Shown here piece after piece: positions 22,440 through 34,359 of a stretch of 64,000 bases of DNA. The notes beneath the pieces were generated by a model. That model ran no database searches, was not told the origin of the DNA, and saw only the letters and a list, made by a program, of their open reading frames with translations. Positions within the stretch are counted from its first letter, which is position 1. Every line of letters starts with the position of its first letter. The stretch spans positions 48,143,210 to 48,207,209 of the forward strand of contig CM038047.1 in assembly GCA_021397845.1 (NCBI GenBank). The letters run 5' to 3'. A program made the position numbers and the translations under genes. This DNA comes from Areca catechu. Its lineage: Eukaryota > Streptophyta > Magnoliopsida > Arecales > Arecaceae.

Positions 22440-25400
22440 ACTCAGTCCACAGGTTATAGGTATTCCTAATAGGAGGGGATAATAAATATAGTTTAAGTTT
22501 TTGCACAGGGATGTCGTAGGTTTATTACTAGGGTATCATAGTGTTTGAACTGGGATGTCGTAATACTGTTTCAGCATATATTTATGAACTTTTTGCATCC
22601 ATGTTATGTTATCACATCCTAAGAGTCATAACTCAGTCCACAAGTGATAGGTTCTCCAAGTAGTAGGGGTTAGTATATTTAGTTTCATGTTTCATGATCG
22701 GGTGTCGAATCTTTTAACTAGGGTATCGTAACTTCTGAACTAGGATATCGTAACTTGAAAACTTCTTTTTTTAAAAAATATTTTTTCTTCCTGGTCTTTT
22801 TATCATAATCCAACAATCTTATTCAAGCCAATGCATGGTTGAAATGTCCCATGACAGATGATAAAAACTTTTATTTTCTGTTTTGTATCGATTTGTTCAT
22901 GTTTCGATGTTTTTGATACCCAAGTTTTTCCAGAAGCATTTTACTATATTGTAGGTATCATATATCATTAATGAATACTGAAATACTTCTGTTAGAGAGG
23001 ATCAAAATATCCGGTGTACAGGGATGTCGTAGGTTTATAATTAGGATGTCGTAGTGTCTGAACTGGGATATCGTAATACTGTTTCAGCATATATTTGTAA
23101 ACTTTTTGTATCCATATCATGTTATGACATCCTAGGAATCATAACTCAGTCCACAAGTGATAGGTTCTCCAGGTAGTAGGGGTTAGTATATTTAGTTTCA
23201 TGTTTCATGATCGGGTATCGTAATCTTTTAACTAGGATGTCGTAACTTCTAAACTAGGATGTCGTAACTTGAAAACTCCTTTTTTTTGAAATCTTTTTTC
23301 TTCCTAATCTTTTTATCACAATCCAACAATCTTATTCAAGCCAATGCACGGTTGAAATGTCCCATGACGGAGGATAAAAGCTTTCATTTTCTGTTTTGTA
23401 TCGATTTGTTCATGTTTCGATGTTTTTGATATCCAAGATTTTCTAGAAGTATTTTACTATATTGTGGATATCATATATCACCAATGCATACCGAAACACT
23501 TTTGTTACAAAGGATCAAAACATCCATTTTAAGTTTTTGTACAGGAATGTCGTAGGTTTATAACTAAGGTGTCGTAGTGTCTGAATTGGGATGTCGTAAT
23601 ACTGTTTCAGCATATATTTATGAACTTTTTATATCCATATCATGTTATGACATCCTGGGAGTCATAACTCAGTCCATAAGTGATAAGTTCTCCAGGTAGT
23701 AGGGGTTAGTATATTTAGTTTCATGTTTCATGATCGGGTGTTGTAATCTTTTAACTAGGGTGTCGTGACTTGAAAACTCCTTTTTTTTGAAATCTTTTTT
23801 CTTCCTGGTCTTTTTATCATAATCCAACAATCTTATTCAATCCAATGCACGGTTGAAATGTTTCATGACGGAGGATAAATGCTTTCATTTTTTATTTTGT
23901 ATCGATTTGTTCATGTTTCGATGTTTTTGATATACAAGTTTTTCCATAAGCATTTTACTATATTGTGGGTATCATATATCATCAATGCATGCCAAAACAC
24001 TTCTATTACGAAGGATCAAAATATCCAATTTAAGTTTTTGTACAGGGATGTCATAGGTTTATAACTAGGATGTCGTAGTGTCTGAACTGGAGTGTCGTAA
24101 TATTGTTTCATCATATATTTATGAACTTTTTGCATCCATGTCATATTATTATACTGTCGTGTCATATTTTATCCAATGCATAACTCATTATTTATTATAT
24201 TGTAGATAAAATGTCATCTAAAATTATGTATATCAATGTTTATGATTTTTTATGCAGATATTTCTACATATGGCACTGAAATTAAAAAACTGGAAAAAAT
24301 TCAATATGATCATTTGGATGAGGTTGCTGATGTTGTTTAGAAGAATGCACCTTCTCCTATCATCCCGATCACAGAGAACGAGTCTATTGAACCTAAAATT
24401 TGTATGGAGTTCAATTCTGCAAATGATTTATACAATTTATACAATGGATATGCAAGGAGAGTAGGTTTTGGAATCACAACAGTGTGTAGTAGGTCCAACA
24501 ACATCAAAGAAATATGCTTCAAGCACCTGGCATGTTGGAGGCAAGGAAAATCCAGAAAAATCGATAACTCCATGAATCCTAGGGATACTAGCAAAATTGA
24601 TTGTAAGGCTTTGATAAAAGCAAGACTAAATTCTAAAAATGGTAAGTGGATATTGGTTGATGTTTTCCTAGAACATAACCATGAGTTGTCCATATCATCA
24701 GTTGGTTATCTACGGTCCCATAGGAGGATCAGCACACCAGAAAAGGCAGAGATCAGCAATTTACATGCCATGAATATTCTCACAAGTCAAATATACTCTT
24801 CCATGGCTAGAAGGAAAGGGGATAGAAGATAAAAGCTTTCATTTTCAAGCCAATGCATGGTTAAAATGTTCCATGACGGAGGATAAAAGCTTTCATTTTC
24901 TGTTTTGTACCGATTTGTTCATGTTTCGATGTTTTTGATATCCAAGTTTTTCCAGAAGTATTTTACTATATTGTGGATATCATATATCATCAATGCATAC
25001 TGAAACACCTCTGTTACAGAGGATCAAAATATCCAGTTTAAGTTTTTGTACAGGAATGTCGTAGGTTTATAACTAGGGTATCGTAGTGTCTGAATTGGGA
25101 TGTCGTAATACTGTTTCAGCATATATTTGTGAACTTTTTATATCCATGTCATGTTATGACATCCTAGGAGTCATAACTCAGTCCACAAGTGATAAGTTCT
25201 CCAGGTAGTAGGGGTTAGTATATTTAGTTTCATGTTTCATGATCGAGTGTTGTAATATTTTAACTAGGATGTCATAACTTCTGAACTAGGATGTCGTAAC
25301 TTAAAAACTCTTTTTTTTTTAAATCTTTTTTCTTCCTGGTCTTTTTATCACAATCCAACAATCTTATTTAAGCCAATGCACGGTTGAAATGTCCCATGAC

Positions 25401-25735
25401 GGAGGATAAAAGCTTTCATTTTCTGTTTTGTATCGATTTGTTCATGTTTCGATGTTTTTGATATACAAGTTTTCCATAAGCATTTTACTATATTATGGGT
25501 ATCATATATCATCAATGCATACCGAAATACTTCTGTTACGAAGGATCAAAACATCTAATTTAAGTTTTTGTATAGGGATGTCGTAGGTTTATAACTAGGA
25601 TGTCGTAGTGTCTAAACTGGGATGTCGTAATACTGTTTCATCATATATTTATGAACTTTTTGCATCCATGTTATATTATTATACTGTCATGTCATATTCT
25701 ATCCAATGCATAACTCATTATTTATTATGTTGTAG
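22440..25735 (+). repeat. Array A: about 510-bp repeats with GTCGTA core
   Basis: A unit of about 500-525 bp recurs with GGATGTCGTAGGTTTA at about 22508, 23021, 23546, 24046, 25053 and 25575. Each unit holds several copies of CTAGG[A/G]T[G/A]TCGTA[A/G] and conserved landmarks such as ATCGATTTGTTCATGTTTCG and CTGTTTCAGCATATAT. All are in the same orientation. The array occupies the sequence upstream of and between the two copies of the first transposase exon, so it would be transcribed as intron or leader. Confidence 0.9.
24258..24832 (+). pseudogene. Duplicated FAR1-type first transposase exon (damaged copy)
   Basis: It is a near-identical copy of 25788-26362, displaced by 1,530 bp. It begins after the same ATTTTTTATGCAG acceptor. 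An in-frame TAG (GTTGTTTAGAAG where the other copy reads GTTGTTCAGAAG) interrupts it near 24338. From 24404 it is open and shows the FAR1 DNA-binding domain: EFNSANDLYNLYNGYARRVG, VCSRSNN, then C and H residues and VFLEHNHELS. Its end runs straight into repeat array A. Confidence 0.85.
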
Positions 25736-25787
25736 ATAAAATGTCATCTAAAACTATGTATATCAATGTTTATAATTTTTTATGCAG

Positions 25788-28320
25788 ATATTTCTACATA
25801 TGGCACTAAAATTAAAAAACTGGAAAAAATTCAATATGATCATTTGGATGAGGTTGCTGATGTTGTTCAGAAGAATGCACCTTCTTTTATCACCCCGATC
25901 ACAGAGAACGAGTCTGTTGATCCTAAAATTTGTATGGAGTTCAATTCTGCAAATGATTTATACAATTTCTACAATGGATATGCAAGGAGAGTAGGTTTTG
26001 GAATCACAACAGTGTGTAGTAGATCCAACAACATCAAAGAAATATGCTTCAAGCACATGGCATGTTGGAGGCAAGGAAAATCCAGAAAAATCAATAACTC
26101 CATGAATCCTAAGGATACTAGCAAAATTGACTGTAAGGCTTCGATAAAAACAAGACTAAATTCTAAAAATGGTAAGTGGATATTGGTTGATGTTTTCGTA
26201 GAACATAATCATGAGCTGTCCATATCATTAGCTGGTTATCTACGATCCCATAAGAGGATCAGCACACTAGAAAAGGCAGAGATCGACAATTTACATACCG
26301 TGAATATTTTCACAAGTCAAATATACTTTGCCATGGCTAGAAGGAAAGGGGATAGAAGATAATTAGATTTCACAGAAAAGGATGCTCATAATTTTATCTG
26401 TCGAGAACATCAGAGTTAGCTGAAAGAAGGAGATGCACAGTCAATGGTAATCCATTTCACATAAATGCAAGTAAAAAATCCAAATTTCTTTTATACTTTT
26501 GACCTGAATGATAATGGACAGCTCAGGACTATCTTCTGGATCCATCCTAGGTCAAAATTGGCAAGCACTTACTTTAGTGATGTACTGACCTTTGAGTCAA
26601 CCTATTTGACAAATACATATCAAATGCTCTTTTGTCCATTTATCAGAGTTAACCATCATGGACAATCCACATTGCTTAGTTGCGCATTGTTATCAGATGA
26701 GACGACTGAGACATTTAAATGGGTATTCCAATCATGGCTGGATGTAAATGGTGGTCAACCACCTAATGCCATCATAACTGACCAAGATAAGGCAATAGAG
26801 GCTGCTGTTAGGAATGTTTTTCCCAAAGCACGACATAGATTTTGTCTTTGGCATATTTTAAAAAAGATTTTTGAAAAGATTGGTCATATTTACACTGCAA
26901 ATTCTAAATTTATGGTTGAGTTTGATGAGACGATATATGATTCAGTTACCATAGTATCTTTCGAGAAAAAATGGGCACATTTAATAGAGAAATATGTAGA
27001 ATGCAAAGACGTATATTGGTTAAATGATATATATAAATGCCAGGATAAATGGGTTTCAGTTTATCTTAAAGATACATTTTTTACAGGTTTGTTAATCATT
27101 ATGAATGATTAATATTCATTTTTTAAAATTTTGAACAAACTTTTTATCTTATATGCTTCTGTTTTTTAAATATTTATGAATAGGGATGTCAACTTCATAA
27201 AGGAGTGAAAGCATCAATCACTTCTTTGATGGGTTTATAAACTCGAAGACTATGCTCAAGGAATTCATCGATAAGTATGAAGATGCCTTAGAGAAAAGAT
27301 ATGAAGCAGAAAATATGAAAGACAATAAAATGTTGCAAACAAGTGCTTTCTTAAAGACATCCTCTCCTTTGAGTGGCAAGCAGTAGAAAAATATACAAGG
27401 CAAATATTCAAAAAATTTCAGAACGAGGTCCTTGAAATTGCTGCATCAAATGCCAAATTAGTTAAATAAGTTGATAATCATGATGTATATTCCATTAAAT
27501 CATTTGAAAGAATTAAAGTTAATGGAAATAATAAGGAGATTATTAAAAATTATGAGGTTTCATATGACAAAACTTTGGAGGAAGTTAAATACTAGTGTGG
27601 ATCCTTTGAGTACAAGGGTTACTTATGTAGGCATGCCTTATTGGTTCTTCATCAAAGCAATATATTTCGTATCCCAGATAAGTACTTCTTGAATAGATGG
27701 TGCAAGGACATGAAATATCAATTCGACGATCTTGAATGCAACATTCAATTTTGTGATAAAAGCACGCAAAAATCACGGTATGCACTCAAGAAATTATTTA
27801 AATTCAGATATCTTATTATAAGTTTACATTAACCTATCATATGTCATGAAATCCTAATATAAATATTATGTTTTATTGAACGTAGATATGTTTTGATGAG
27901 TCATCGGATGATGAAGCTTGCAGAGATAGCCTCCATGTCTGAAGATGCATTCAATTTGGTGATGGAAGATCTTACACCATTATTCAGAAGAGCTGCTGAT
28001 ACTAATTGTACAGCTAAGCAAAGTAGAGAACTTCTAATCCAGGATCCTAACTAGCTTACTATGAAAGGTCATCCATGAGAGAATATAATTAAGAGTGGAG
28101 TCGAGAAGAAATCAAAGAGATCAAGGAAAAATATGGATAAGGCTTCTATTAACACTCCTGTGCAAAATGAGAGAAGATGTGGTACTAGCAAAATGTAGAC
28201 TTCCCATATTGTAGTGGAAGTACCAAAAATAGTAATTGAACCCACTGTACCTTCTTTGAACCCTTTTTTAGATGAATTTGATGCTTGTGTATGCAGTCAA
28301 CTAACACAGGATAGGATATA
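25788..28320 (+). pseudogene. FAR1/FHY3-like MULE transposase gene
   Basis: The domains come in the family order. The FAR1 zinc-binding region is at 25925-26230 (EFNSANDLYNFYNGYARRVG ... VFVEHNHELS). The MULE transposase core is at 26540-26900 with FESTYLTNTYQMLFCPF, VNHHGQSTLLSCALLSDET, IITDQDKAIEAA and RHRFCLWHILKK. A probable intron lies at about 27087-27182. The SWIM zinc finger is at about 27595-27690 (CGSFEYKGYLCRHALLVLHQ, ..IPDKYFLNRW). A last exon starts near 27886. The first DDE Asp, normally in F-D-T-T-Y, is Glu here (FESTY). Stops occur at 26360, 26417, 26462, 27207, 27467 and 27593. The protein would bind the element ends and move it; this copy cannot. Confidence 0.85.
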
Positions 28321-29480
28321 AAATGTTGAATTATGGTATAGTCCTATATATGTACAGTCCTATGTTTATTTAGATTATCGGATGAAATTTTAAACATGAT
28401 GTATTGGACATTTTATAGAATCTACTTATTTTCCTAGATTGTCAAAATAGCCCCGACTACTTAAAGATCAATAAAAAATGCTGAAACAATATTACGACAT
28501 CCTAGTTCAAAAGTTACGACATCCTAGTTCAAAACCTACGATACCCTAGCTCAAAAACTACAATCATGCAGAAAATATAAATTAAAATATTTCTAATCCC
28601 TTCTACCCATATTTCATATCATCTGTGGCTTGGTTTATGACTCCCAGATTGACAAAAATTATCATGGGTGCTACAGGATCATCCAAATAACCTGAAAAAG
28701 CATTACGACATCCTAGTTCAAAAGTTACGACACCCTAGTTCAAAAACTACAACCATGCAGAAAATATAAATTAAAATATTTCTAATCCCTTCTATCCATA
28801 TTTCATATCATCTGTGGCTTGGTTTATAACTCCCAGATTAACAAAAATTGCCACGGGTGCTATAAGATCATCCAAATAACCTGAAACAGCATTACGACAT
28901 CCTAGTTCAAAAGTTACGATATTCTAGTTCAAAATCTACGACACCCTAGTTCGAAACATAACCATGCAGAAAATATAAATTAAAATATTTTTAATCCCTT
29001 CTACCCATATTTTATATCATCTGTGGCTTGGTTTATGACTCCCAAATTGACAAAAATTGCCACTGATGCTATAAGATCATCCAAATAACCTGAAACAGCA
29101 TTACGACACCCTATTTCAAAAGTTACGACATCCTAGTTCAAAACCTACAACATCCTAGTTCAAATGCTACGATACCCTAGTTCAATTGCTACGACACCCA
29201 AGTATAAATATTACGACACCCTGTTAATAAACATAACATTCCTTTATATCATCATCATAGTAATGAAGAATTACAAAATATTGATTGAATGAATTACATA
29301 AAACTACTTATAATAAGACAGTGATATTCAAAATAATATTGGTTGAATGAATTATAAAATTTTTCGTTGAGAATGATGTGTAAAATATAATCCTCGAGTT
29401 AGTTATAAATTTGTGTAACATATTATAGAAGTGAATGAATCGAAAAGAAAGAGTACATAACAAATAATTTGTTTTTATAG
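28321..29480 (-). repeat. Array B: inverted GTCGTA repeats between the two MULE genes
   Basis: About 190-210-bp units recur with CATCTGTGGCTTGG near 28621, 28809 and 29019. Each contains TTACGACATCCTAGTTCAAAA two to four times, the reverse complement of the array A and C core. The unit fills the 1.1 kb where the transposase and Ulp1-type genes converge. No gene is seen here. Confidence 0.85.
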
Positions 29481-30075
29481 GCTAATTTTTAACAGCACTT
29501 TCAATCTTTTGATTCAGACTCTCAAAATTCTTGCTGCTAACTGGCGACGGTACATGCTGATATCTTTTTCTGTGAAATCTCAAGTATCAGGCCTATCCAT
29601 GCGAGCAATAAAATTCATGTATTTCAAGCAAAATAAACCGCAGTCCAGTGATCCTGCAGCTTGGGAAAGGGCATTCACTAATCTCTCTCATGGACCATTT
29701 GGATACCTCACTATTGTCACAGAATATATGGAACATTGGACCTCCTATCTTGTGCCACTTTCTTGCATTTGCCTTGTACTTGGAATTGCATTTTATTGAA
29801 TTCAAATGCATCAAAATATTTTCTTGCATGTCAACCACTATCAGGTGTCAGTGGGAATTGTCCGAGTTTATGATAGTGAAAAGAAATCGAAATTCCTTCT
29901 TATCTACATCACTGACTCCATTAAAAATCATATTCCCGACTGTTCCGGCAAGTTCATGATACGGTGATGCTGATGTTAGGCACATGCTAGAGGTCATTAC
30001 ATGTGCAACTATTTTCTTATGATATATTTCTGCATTCTCAGTCCAGTTCTTTGTAATGAACTCCTGCCCGGCATC
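29480..30075 (-). pseudogene. Ulp1 (C48) protease-like C-terminal domain in the MULE
   Basis: After an acceptor near 30076 the minus strand reads IIDAGQEFITKNW and on to FLFTIINSDNSH, a stop, then HLIVVDMQENILMHLNS. This matches the Ulp1 pattern x-P-x-N-x-x-x-HW-x-L-x-V-x-D, with the Trp after the catalytic His replaced by TGA. After a frameshift the Cys box follows: AGSLDCGLFCLKYMNFIARM, with the nucleophilic Cys in D-C-G-x-F. Ulp1-family proteases cleave SUMO-type isopeptide bonds. Homologues carried by MULEs have no settled role. The breaks show decay. Confidence 0.75.
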
Positions 30076-30491
30076 AATTATCTGTCAATACAATATAAAC
30101 TGATTAATTATAAGTAACTTGATTTCATAAAATTCTAAAAATGAATATAATAATTATTAGAAAATATATCATTACATATATAAAGATTAATAACAAAATG
30201 ATTTAATACTCTATTACTTACATCATCAACTATCATGTCATTGTTTATCAGATCAAAAAGATTTTTTCTAGTGATAGTGCCTCCAAATTTGTTGTTGTAG
30301 ATGACATCTCTGAAATTAATAAACATGAATGATATTATATATTCTCGACTATAAATTAGCATACATATTAGAAAAAATAGATGTAACTTATGAGTTCATC
30401 TTTTCTTTCAAAAATGTGTTGATCAAATTTTCATCATCTTCAATTTGAAGATTCAAATTTGATTCCTCAGGCTGAGATGTACCCACTATCT

Positions 30492-30932
30492 TCATCTTTT
30501 TTTCGATGAGCCTATTTCGAAAGCAGAATCAGCTATGATTTGGGAGGCCTTCCGTAGCCTAGGTTCTTTTTTTACCCTCTTGATAAGTGAAGGAATCTGG
30601 ATTTCTTCTTTTTTCCCCTCAGCTTCCTCACTTACAAGGGTATCCTTCAATTTTTCATCAAAAATTTCTTCCACCTCATCCTCAGTATCTTCAGTATCCT
30701 CTCCTTCCACCTCTTTCTGCCCTTCTTTATTGGCATTGGTACCTTTATTTACTAATGAACTAAGGAAAGTTTCAACTATCGCAAGCCTCTTCTTTATCTC
30801 TTCAACTTCAGCCTTCACCTGTGCACAGCTTGCATAAGTTTTTTCTTTTTTGGAGGATGCTGCTGTTACTGTTTCTTCAGTGAGAAGCCATTGTTCCGTT
30901 ATCATAGGCTCAATAGCTCCCTCCACCTGCAA
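30492..30932 (-). pseudogene. Charged coiled-coil linker exon of the Ulp1-type MULE gene
   Basis: A 146-residue open frame is rich in Lys and Glu, with AQVKAEVEEIKKRLAIVETF (coiled-coil-like) and an acidic stretch of E/D/V/T repeats, then a basic Lys-rich end. Its position between the N-terminal mobile-domain exon and the protease exon fits the linker of MULE Ulp1 proteins. No catalytic motif is present. Exon borders are approximate: an acceptor-like GCAG lies just before it at about 30928. Confidence 0.55.
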
Positions 30933-31019
30933 GCCAAGAACAATAACAAAATAACCATATATTAATCATAATAATATATTGTTCATTAATATTATAATGA
31001 AAAAATATTTTTATTTACC

Positions 31020-31938
31020 AACTCATGAGGCTTCAAGTTTGTAAGCTCAACAATCTTTGTCTTCACTTGGCTATCATACCATTTTAACAACCTAGGCAAT
31101 TTATTTAGATATGCTGGGGCTCTCAAGGTACTATGCTCAAGGATCCAAACATGTACATAATAATCATGTATGTTAAATATATGAAAGATTTAAAATAAAG
31201 TAATTATACTTTTGCTGCATATTAATGATACTTACCAACAGAGCAGCTGTACACCCATACAAAGTTGGCTGCCCCCTAACCTTGTCACTTCTCTTGGTTA
31301 GGACTAGCTGGTCGGATCTCAAGCAAAAAGCAGCATCTGGGAGAGACATAAGAATCAACTCCCTTATTGTGGAAGCCTAATCTATTTGACCCAGCTGGGA
31401 TAAATCATCCAAGGGATGATAAATCTTGGGCAAGATTGATTTGACTTTGGACACAAGAACGTTACGAACATATATGCAATCCATAATCTCATAGTGTCCT
31501 CGACATCCTCTTGTAAAGTTGATGAATGAAGTTGGGCAATTAACTTCTCCAGCCCCTTATTTTGCATATTTAATTCTTTTCCAAATCGTTTGAATAACCG
31601 ACCCTTCTTAACTTGATCTTCCATTTTGATTTTCTTTCTGTGGTATGGCAAACCTAAAATCAGGGCCAGGTCTTCGATGCTAAATATAAGTTCCTTGCCA
31701 TAAAAAATAAACTTGTTTCCTTCCTTGTAGCATTTAATAATTTCAGCTAGTAGATGCCCGTCGACAATAAATGGTTGCATGCCTACGAACGCATTGAAAG
31801 GAGTCTTTCGGATTATTTCTAAATGATAACTTGAGAAACTCACCTTCAAAACTCATTCAGCATACACTGCTGGCTTGCAATGGTTTTTAAATAATTGTGA
31901 AGCCTTTAATCTAGGCAGCCGAAGCATTGCAAGATCAC
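31020..31938 (-). pseudogene. Plant-mobile-domain/DUF1985-like exons of the Ulp1-type gene
   Basis: The exon opens at 31938 after a TTATATTTCAG acceptor, in phase with the first exon, and reads GDLAMLRLPRLKASQLFKNH. An in-frame TGA follows, then KTPFNAFVGMQPFIVDGHLL and ELIFSIEDLALILGLPYH. The F-x-I-x-x-E/D-D-x-A-L-I-L-G-L segment and, in a shifted frame, LDDLSQLGQID and GCTAALL match the N-terminal domain of plant transposon Ulp1 proteins (DUF1985 or plant mobile domain). A second segment (31020-31145) gives APAYLNKLPRLLKWYDSQVK. The domain is widespread in MULE-captured plant genes and its function is unclear. Confidence 0.6.
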
Positions 31939-31959
31939 CTGAAATATAAGTAAAATAAA

Positions 31960-33640
31960 AATATAAGTTAAGCAATGAATTCTAAACAAAAATTTTTATG
32001 ACACTCTAGGAGTCATAAAACAAGCCACGGTTTCCATGTATTAGAGGTAGAGGGGTTAAAAAATTCTTTTTCATAATTTCTACATGGGTGTCGTAGGTTT
32101 TGAACTAAGGTATCGTAGATTTTGAACCAGGATATCGTAATACTATTTTGGCCATTTTGATTAATGTTACAGCATCTGTGGTAATTTTATAACATCCTGA
32201 GAGTCATAAAACAAGCCATGGTTGCCATGTATTAGAGGTAGAGGGGTTAAAAACTTCTTTTTCATAATTTCTGCATGGGTGTCGTAGGTTTTGAACTAGG
32301 GTATCATAGGTTTTGAACTAAAGTATCGTAATACTATTTTGGCTATTTTGATTAATGTTACAGTATCCGTGGTAATTTTATAACACCTTGGGAGTCATAA
32401 AACAAGCCACAGTTACCATGTATTAGAGGTAGAGGGGTTAAAAACTTCTTTTTCATAATTTCTGCATTTGTGTCGTAGGTTTTGAACTAGGATATCGTAA
32501 TACTATTTTGGCCATTTTGATTAATGTTACAGCATCCATGATAATTTTATAACATCCTGGGAGTCATAAAACAAACCACGATTGCTATGTATTAGAGGTA
32601 GAGGGGTTAAAAACTTCTTTTTCATAATTTCTGCATGGATGTCATAGGTTTTGAAGCATGGGTGTCGTAGGTTTTGAACTAGGATATCGTAATACTATTT
32701 TGGCCATTTTGATTAATGTTACAGCATCCGTGGCAATTTTATAATATCCTGGGAGTCATAAAATAAGCCACGATTGCCATGTATTAGAGGTAGAGGGGTT
32801 AAAAACTTCTTTTTCATAATTTCTGCATGGGTGTCGTAGGTTTTGAACTAGGATATCGTAGATTTTAAACTAGGATGTCGTAATATTATTTTGGCCATTT
32901 TGATTAATGTTACAGCATCCGTGGCAATTTTATAACACCTTGGGAGTCATAAAACAAGACACGGTTGCCATGTATTAGAAGTAGAAGGGTTAAAAACTTC
33001 TTTTTCATAATTTCTGCATGGATGTTGTAGGTTTTGAACTAGGGTATCGTAGGTTTTGAACTAGGATATCGTAATACTATTTTGGCCATTTTGATTAATG
33101 TTACAGCATCCGTGACAATTTTATAACTTCTTGGGAGTCATAAAACAAGCCATGATTGCCATGTATTATAGATAGAAGGGTTAAAAACTTCTTTTTCATA
33201 ATTTCTGCATAGGTGTCATAGATTTTGAACTAGGATGTCGTAATACTATTTTGGCCATTTTGATTAATGTTACAGCATCCGTGGTAATTTCATGATACCC
33301 TGGGAGTCATAAAACAAGCCACGGTTGTCATGTATTAGAGGTAGAGGGGTTAAAAACTTATTTTTCATAATTTCTACATGAGTATTATAAGTTTTGAACT
33401 AGGGTGTCGTAGGTTTTGAATTAGGATATCGTAATACTGTTTTGGCCATTTTGATTAATGTTACAGCATCCGTGGTAATTTTATAACACCCTGGGAGTCA
33501 TAAAACAAGCCATGGTTATCATGTATTAGAGGTAGAGGGGTTAAAAACTTATTTTTCATAATTTTTGCATGGGTGTCGTAGATTTTAAACTAGGGTATCG
33601 TAGGTTTTGAATTAGGATGTCGTAATATCTGAACTACAGT
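31960..33640 (+). repeat. Array C: nine ~190-bp repeats inside an intron of the MULE gene
   Basis: GAGTCATAAAACAAGCCA starts units at about 32011, 32201, 32391, 32551, 32754, 32945, 33137, 33305 and 33497; the spacing is mostly 190 bp with two shorter units. Each unit holds two to three GTGTCGTAGGTTTTGAACTA / GGATATCGTAATACTATTTT motifs. The array lies entirely within the first intron (31939-33961) of the minus-strand gene and reads in the plus direction. Confidence 0.92.
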
Positions 33641-33739
33641 ATCATGATTTTATACTATGAAGACTTAATATTTTTTTAAAAATTATCGTGACATCCCTCT
33701 ATAGAGATAAATTTCAAAGATTGACATTAAAATAGTAAA

Positions 33740-33900
33740 ACAGAAATTACGATACCCTAGTTCAAAACCTACGACACCCTAGTTCAAAACCTACGACATC
33801 CTAGTTCAAAATCTATGACACCGTTGTTCAAAACCTACGACACCCTTATTCAAAACCTAGGGCACCCTAGTTAAAAAACTCCGATACCCATGCAGAAATT
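33740..33900 (-). repeat. Array D: short inverted cluster of the same motif
   Basis: About six copies of CCTAGTTCAAAACCTACGAC at roughly 23-bp spacing are in the opposite orientation to array C, which ends about 100 bp away. Together they form a local inverted arrangement just inside the 5' end of the Ulp1-type gene. Confidence 0.85.
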
Positions 33901-33961
33901 ATAAAAAAAAGGTTCACATGCCAAATGTCAACTCCAAGCATAAATCAAAAATTTTACTTAC

Positions 33962-34055
33962 CTATTTCTGCTTCTGTAGCATTCTTGGGGACGGATCTTA
34001 AGGGGGTCTCAACACCTCCTGAATAAACAATGATCGCAGTACTTCCTTCCTCCAT
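33962..34055 (-). pseudogene. First exon of the Ulp1-type MULE gene
   Basis: ATG at 34055 (minus) opens 31 codons, MEEGSTAIIVYSGGVETPLR and onward, ending at a good GTAAGT donor (33961). The exon ends in phase 1 and the next acceptor at 31938 restores the frame. No targeting signal is evident. Confidence 0.6.
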
Positions 34056-34359
34056 CTGCTTTTTCTTCTTGCATTATTTTCGTGTTTGTCATCTACGTTG
34101 AAAGACGAAACCACTTATCTCCATTTTTCCAAGATTTCGAAGGCGTATCAAATGTTGAAGGAAGATCACCAACGCTTTCTCGACCACCAAAGAGGAGCAA
34201 AAATACAAAATGGAGGTATCTGGGATATCAAAAAATAATGGACGAACTCTGGGATGGGGCTTCGTACTGCAAATGGGTTTTTTTTCCTATTTGCATAATA
34301 AGAACCGTTTTTCCTATACCGAAAATGATGAGGACAGAATGGTCATTTTGCACGGTTGA

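Noticed and set aside
22440..33640. CRISPR-like regular repeats
   Set aside because: Units are 190-510 bp with no short repeat/unique spacer alternation, and they lie in a eukaryotic transposon.
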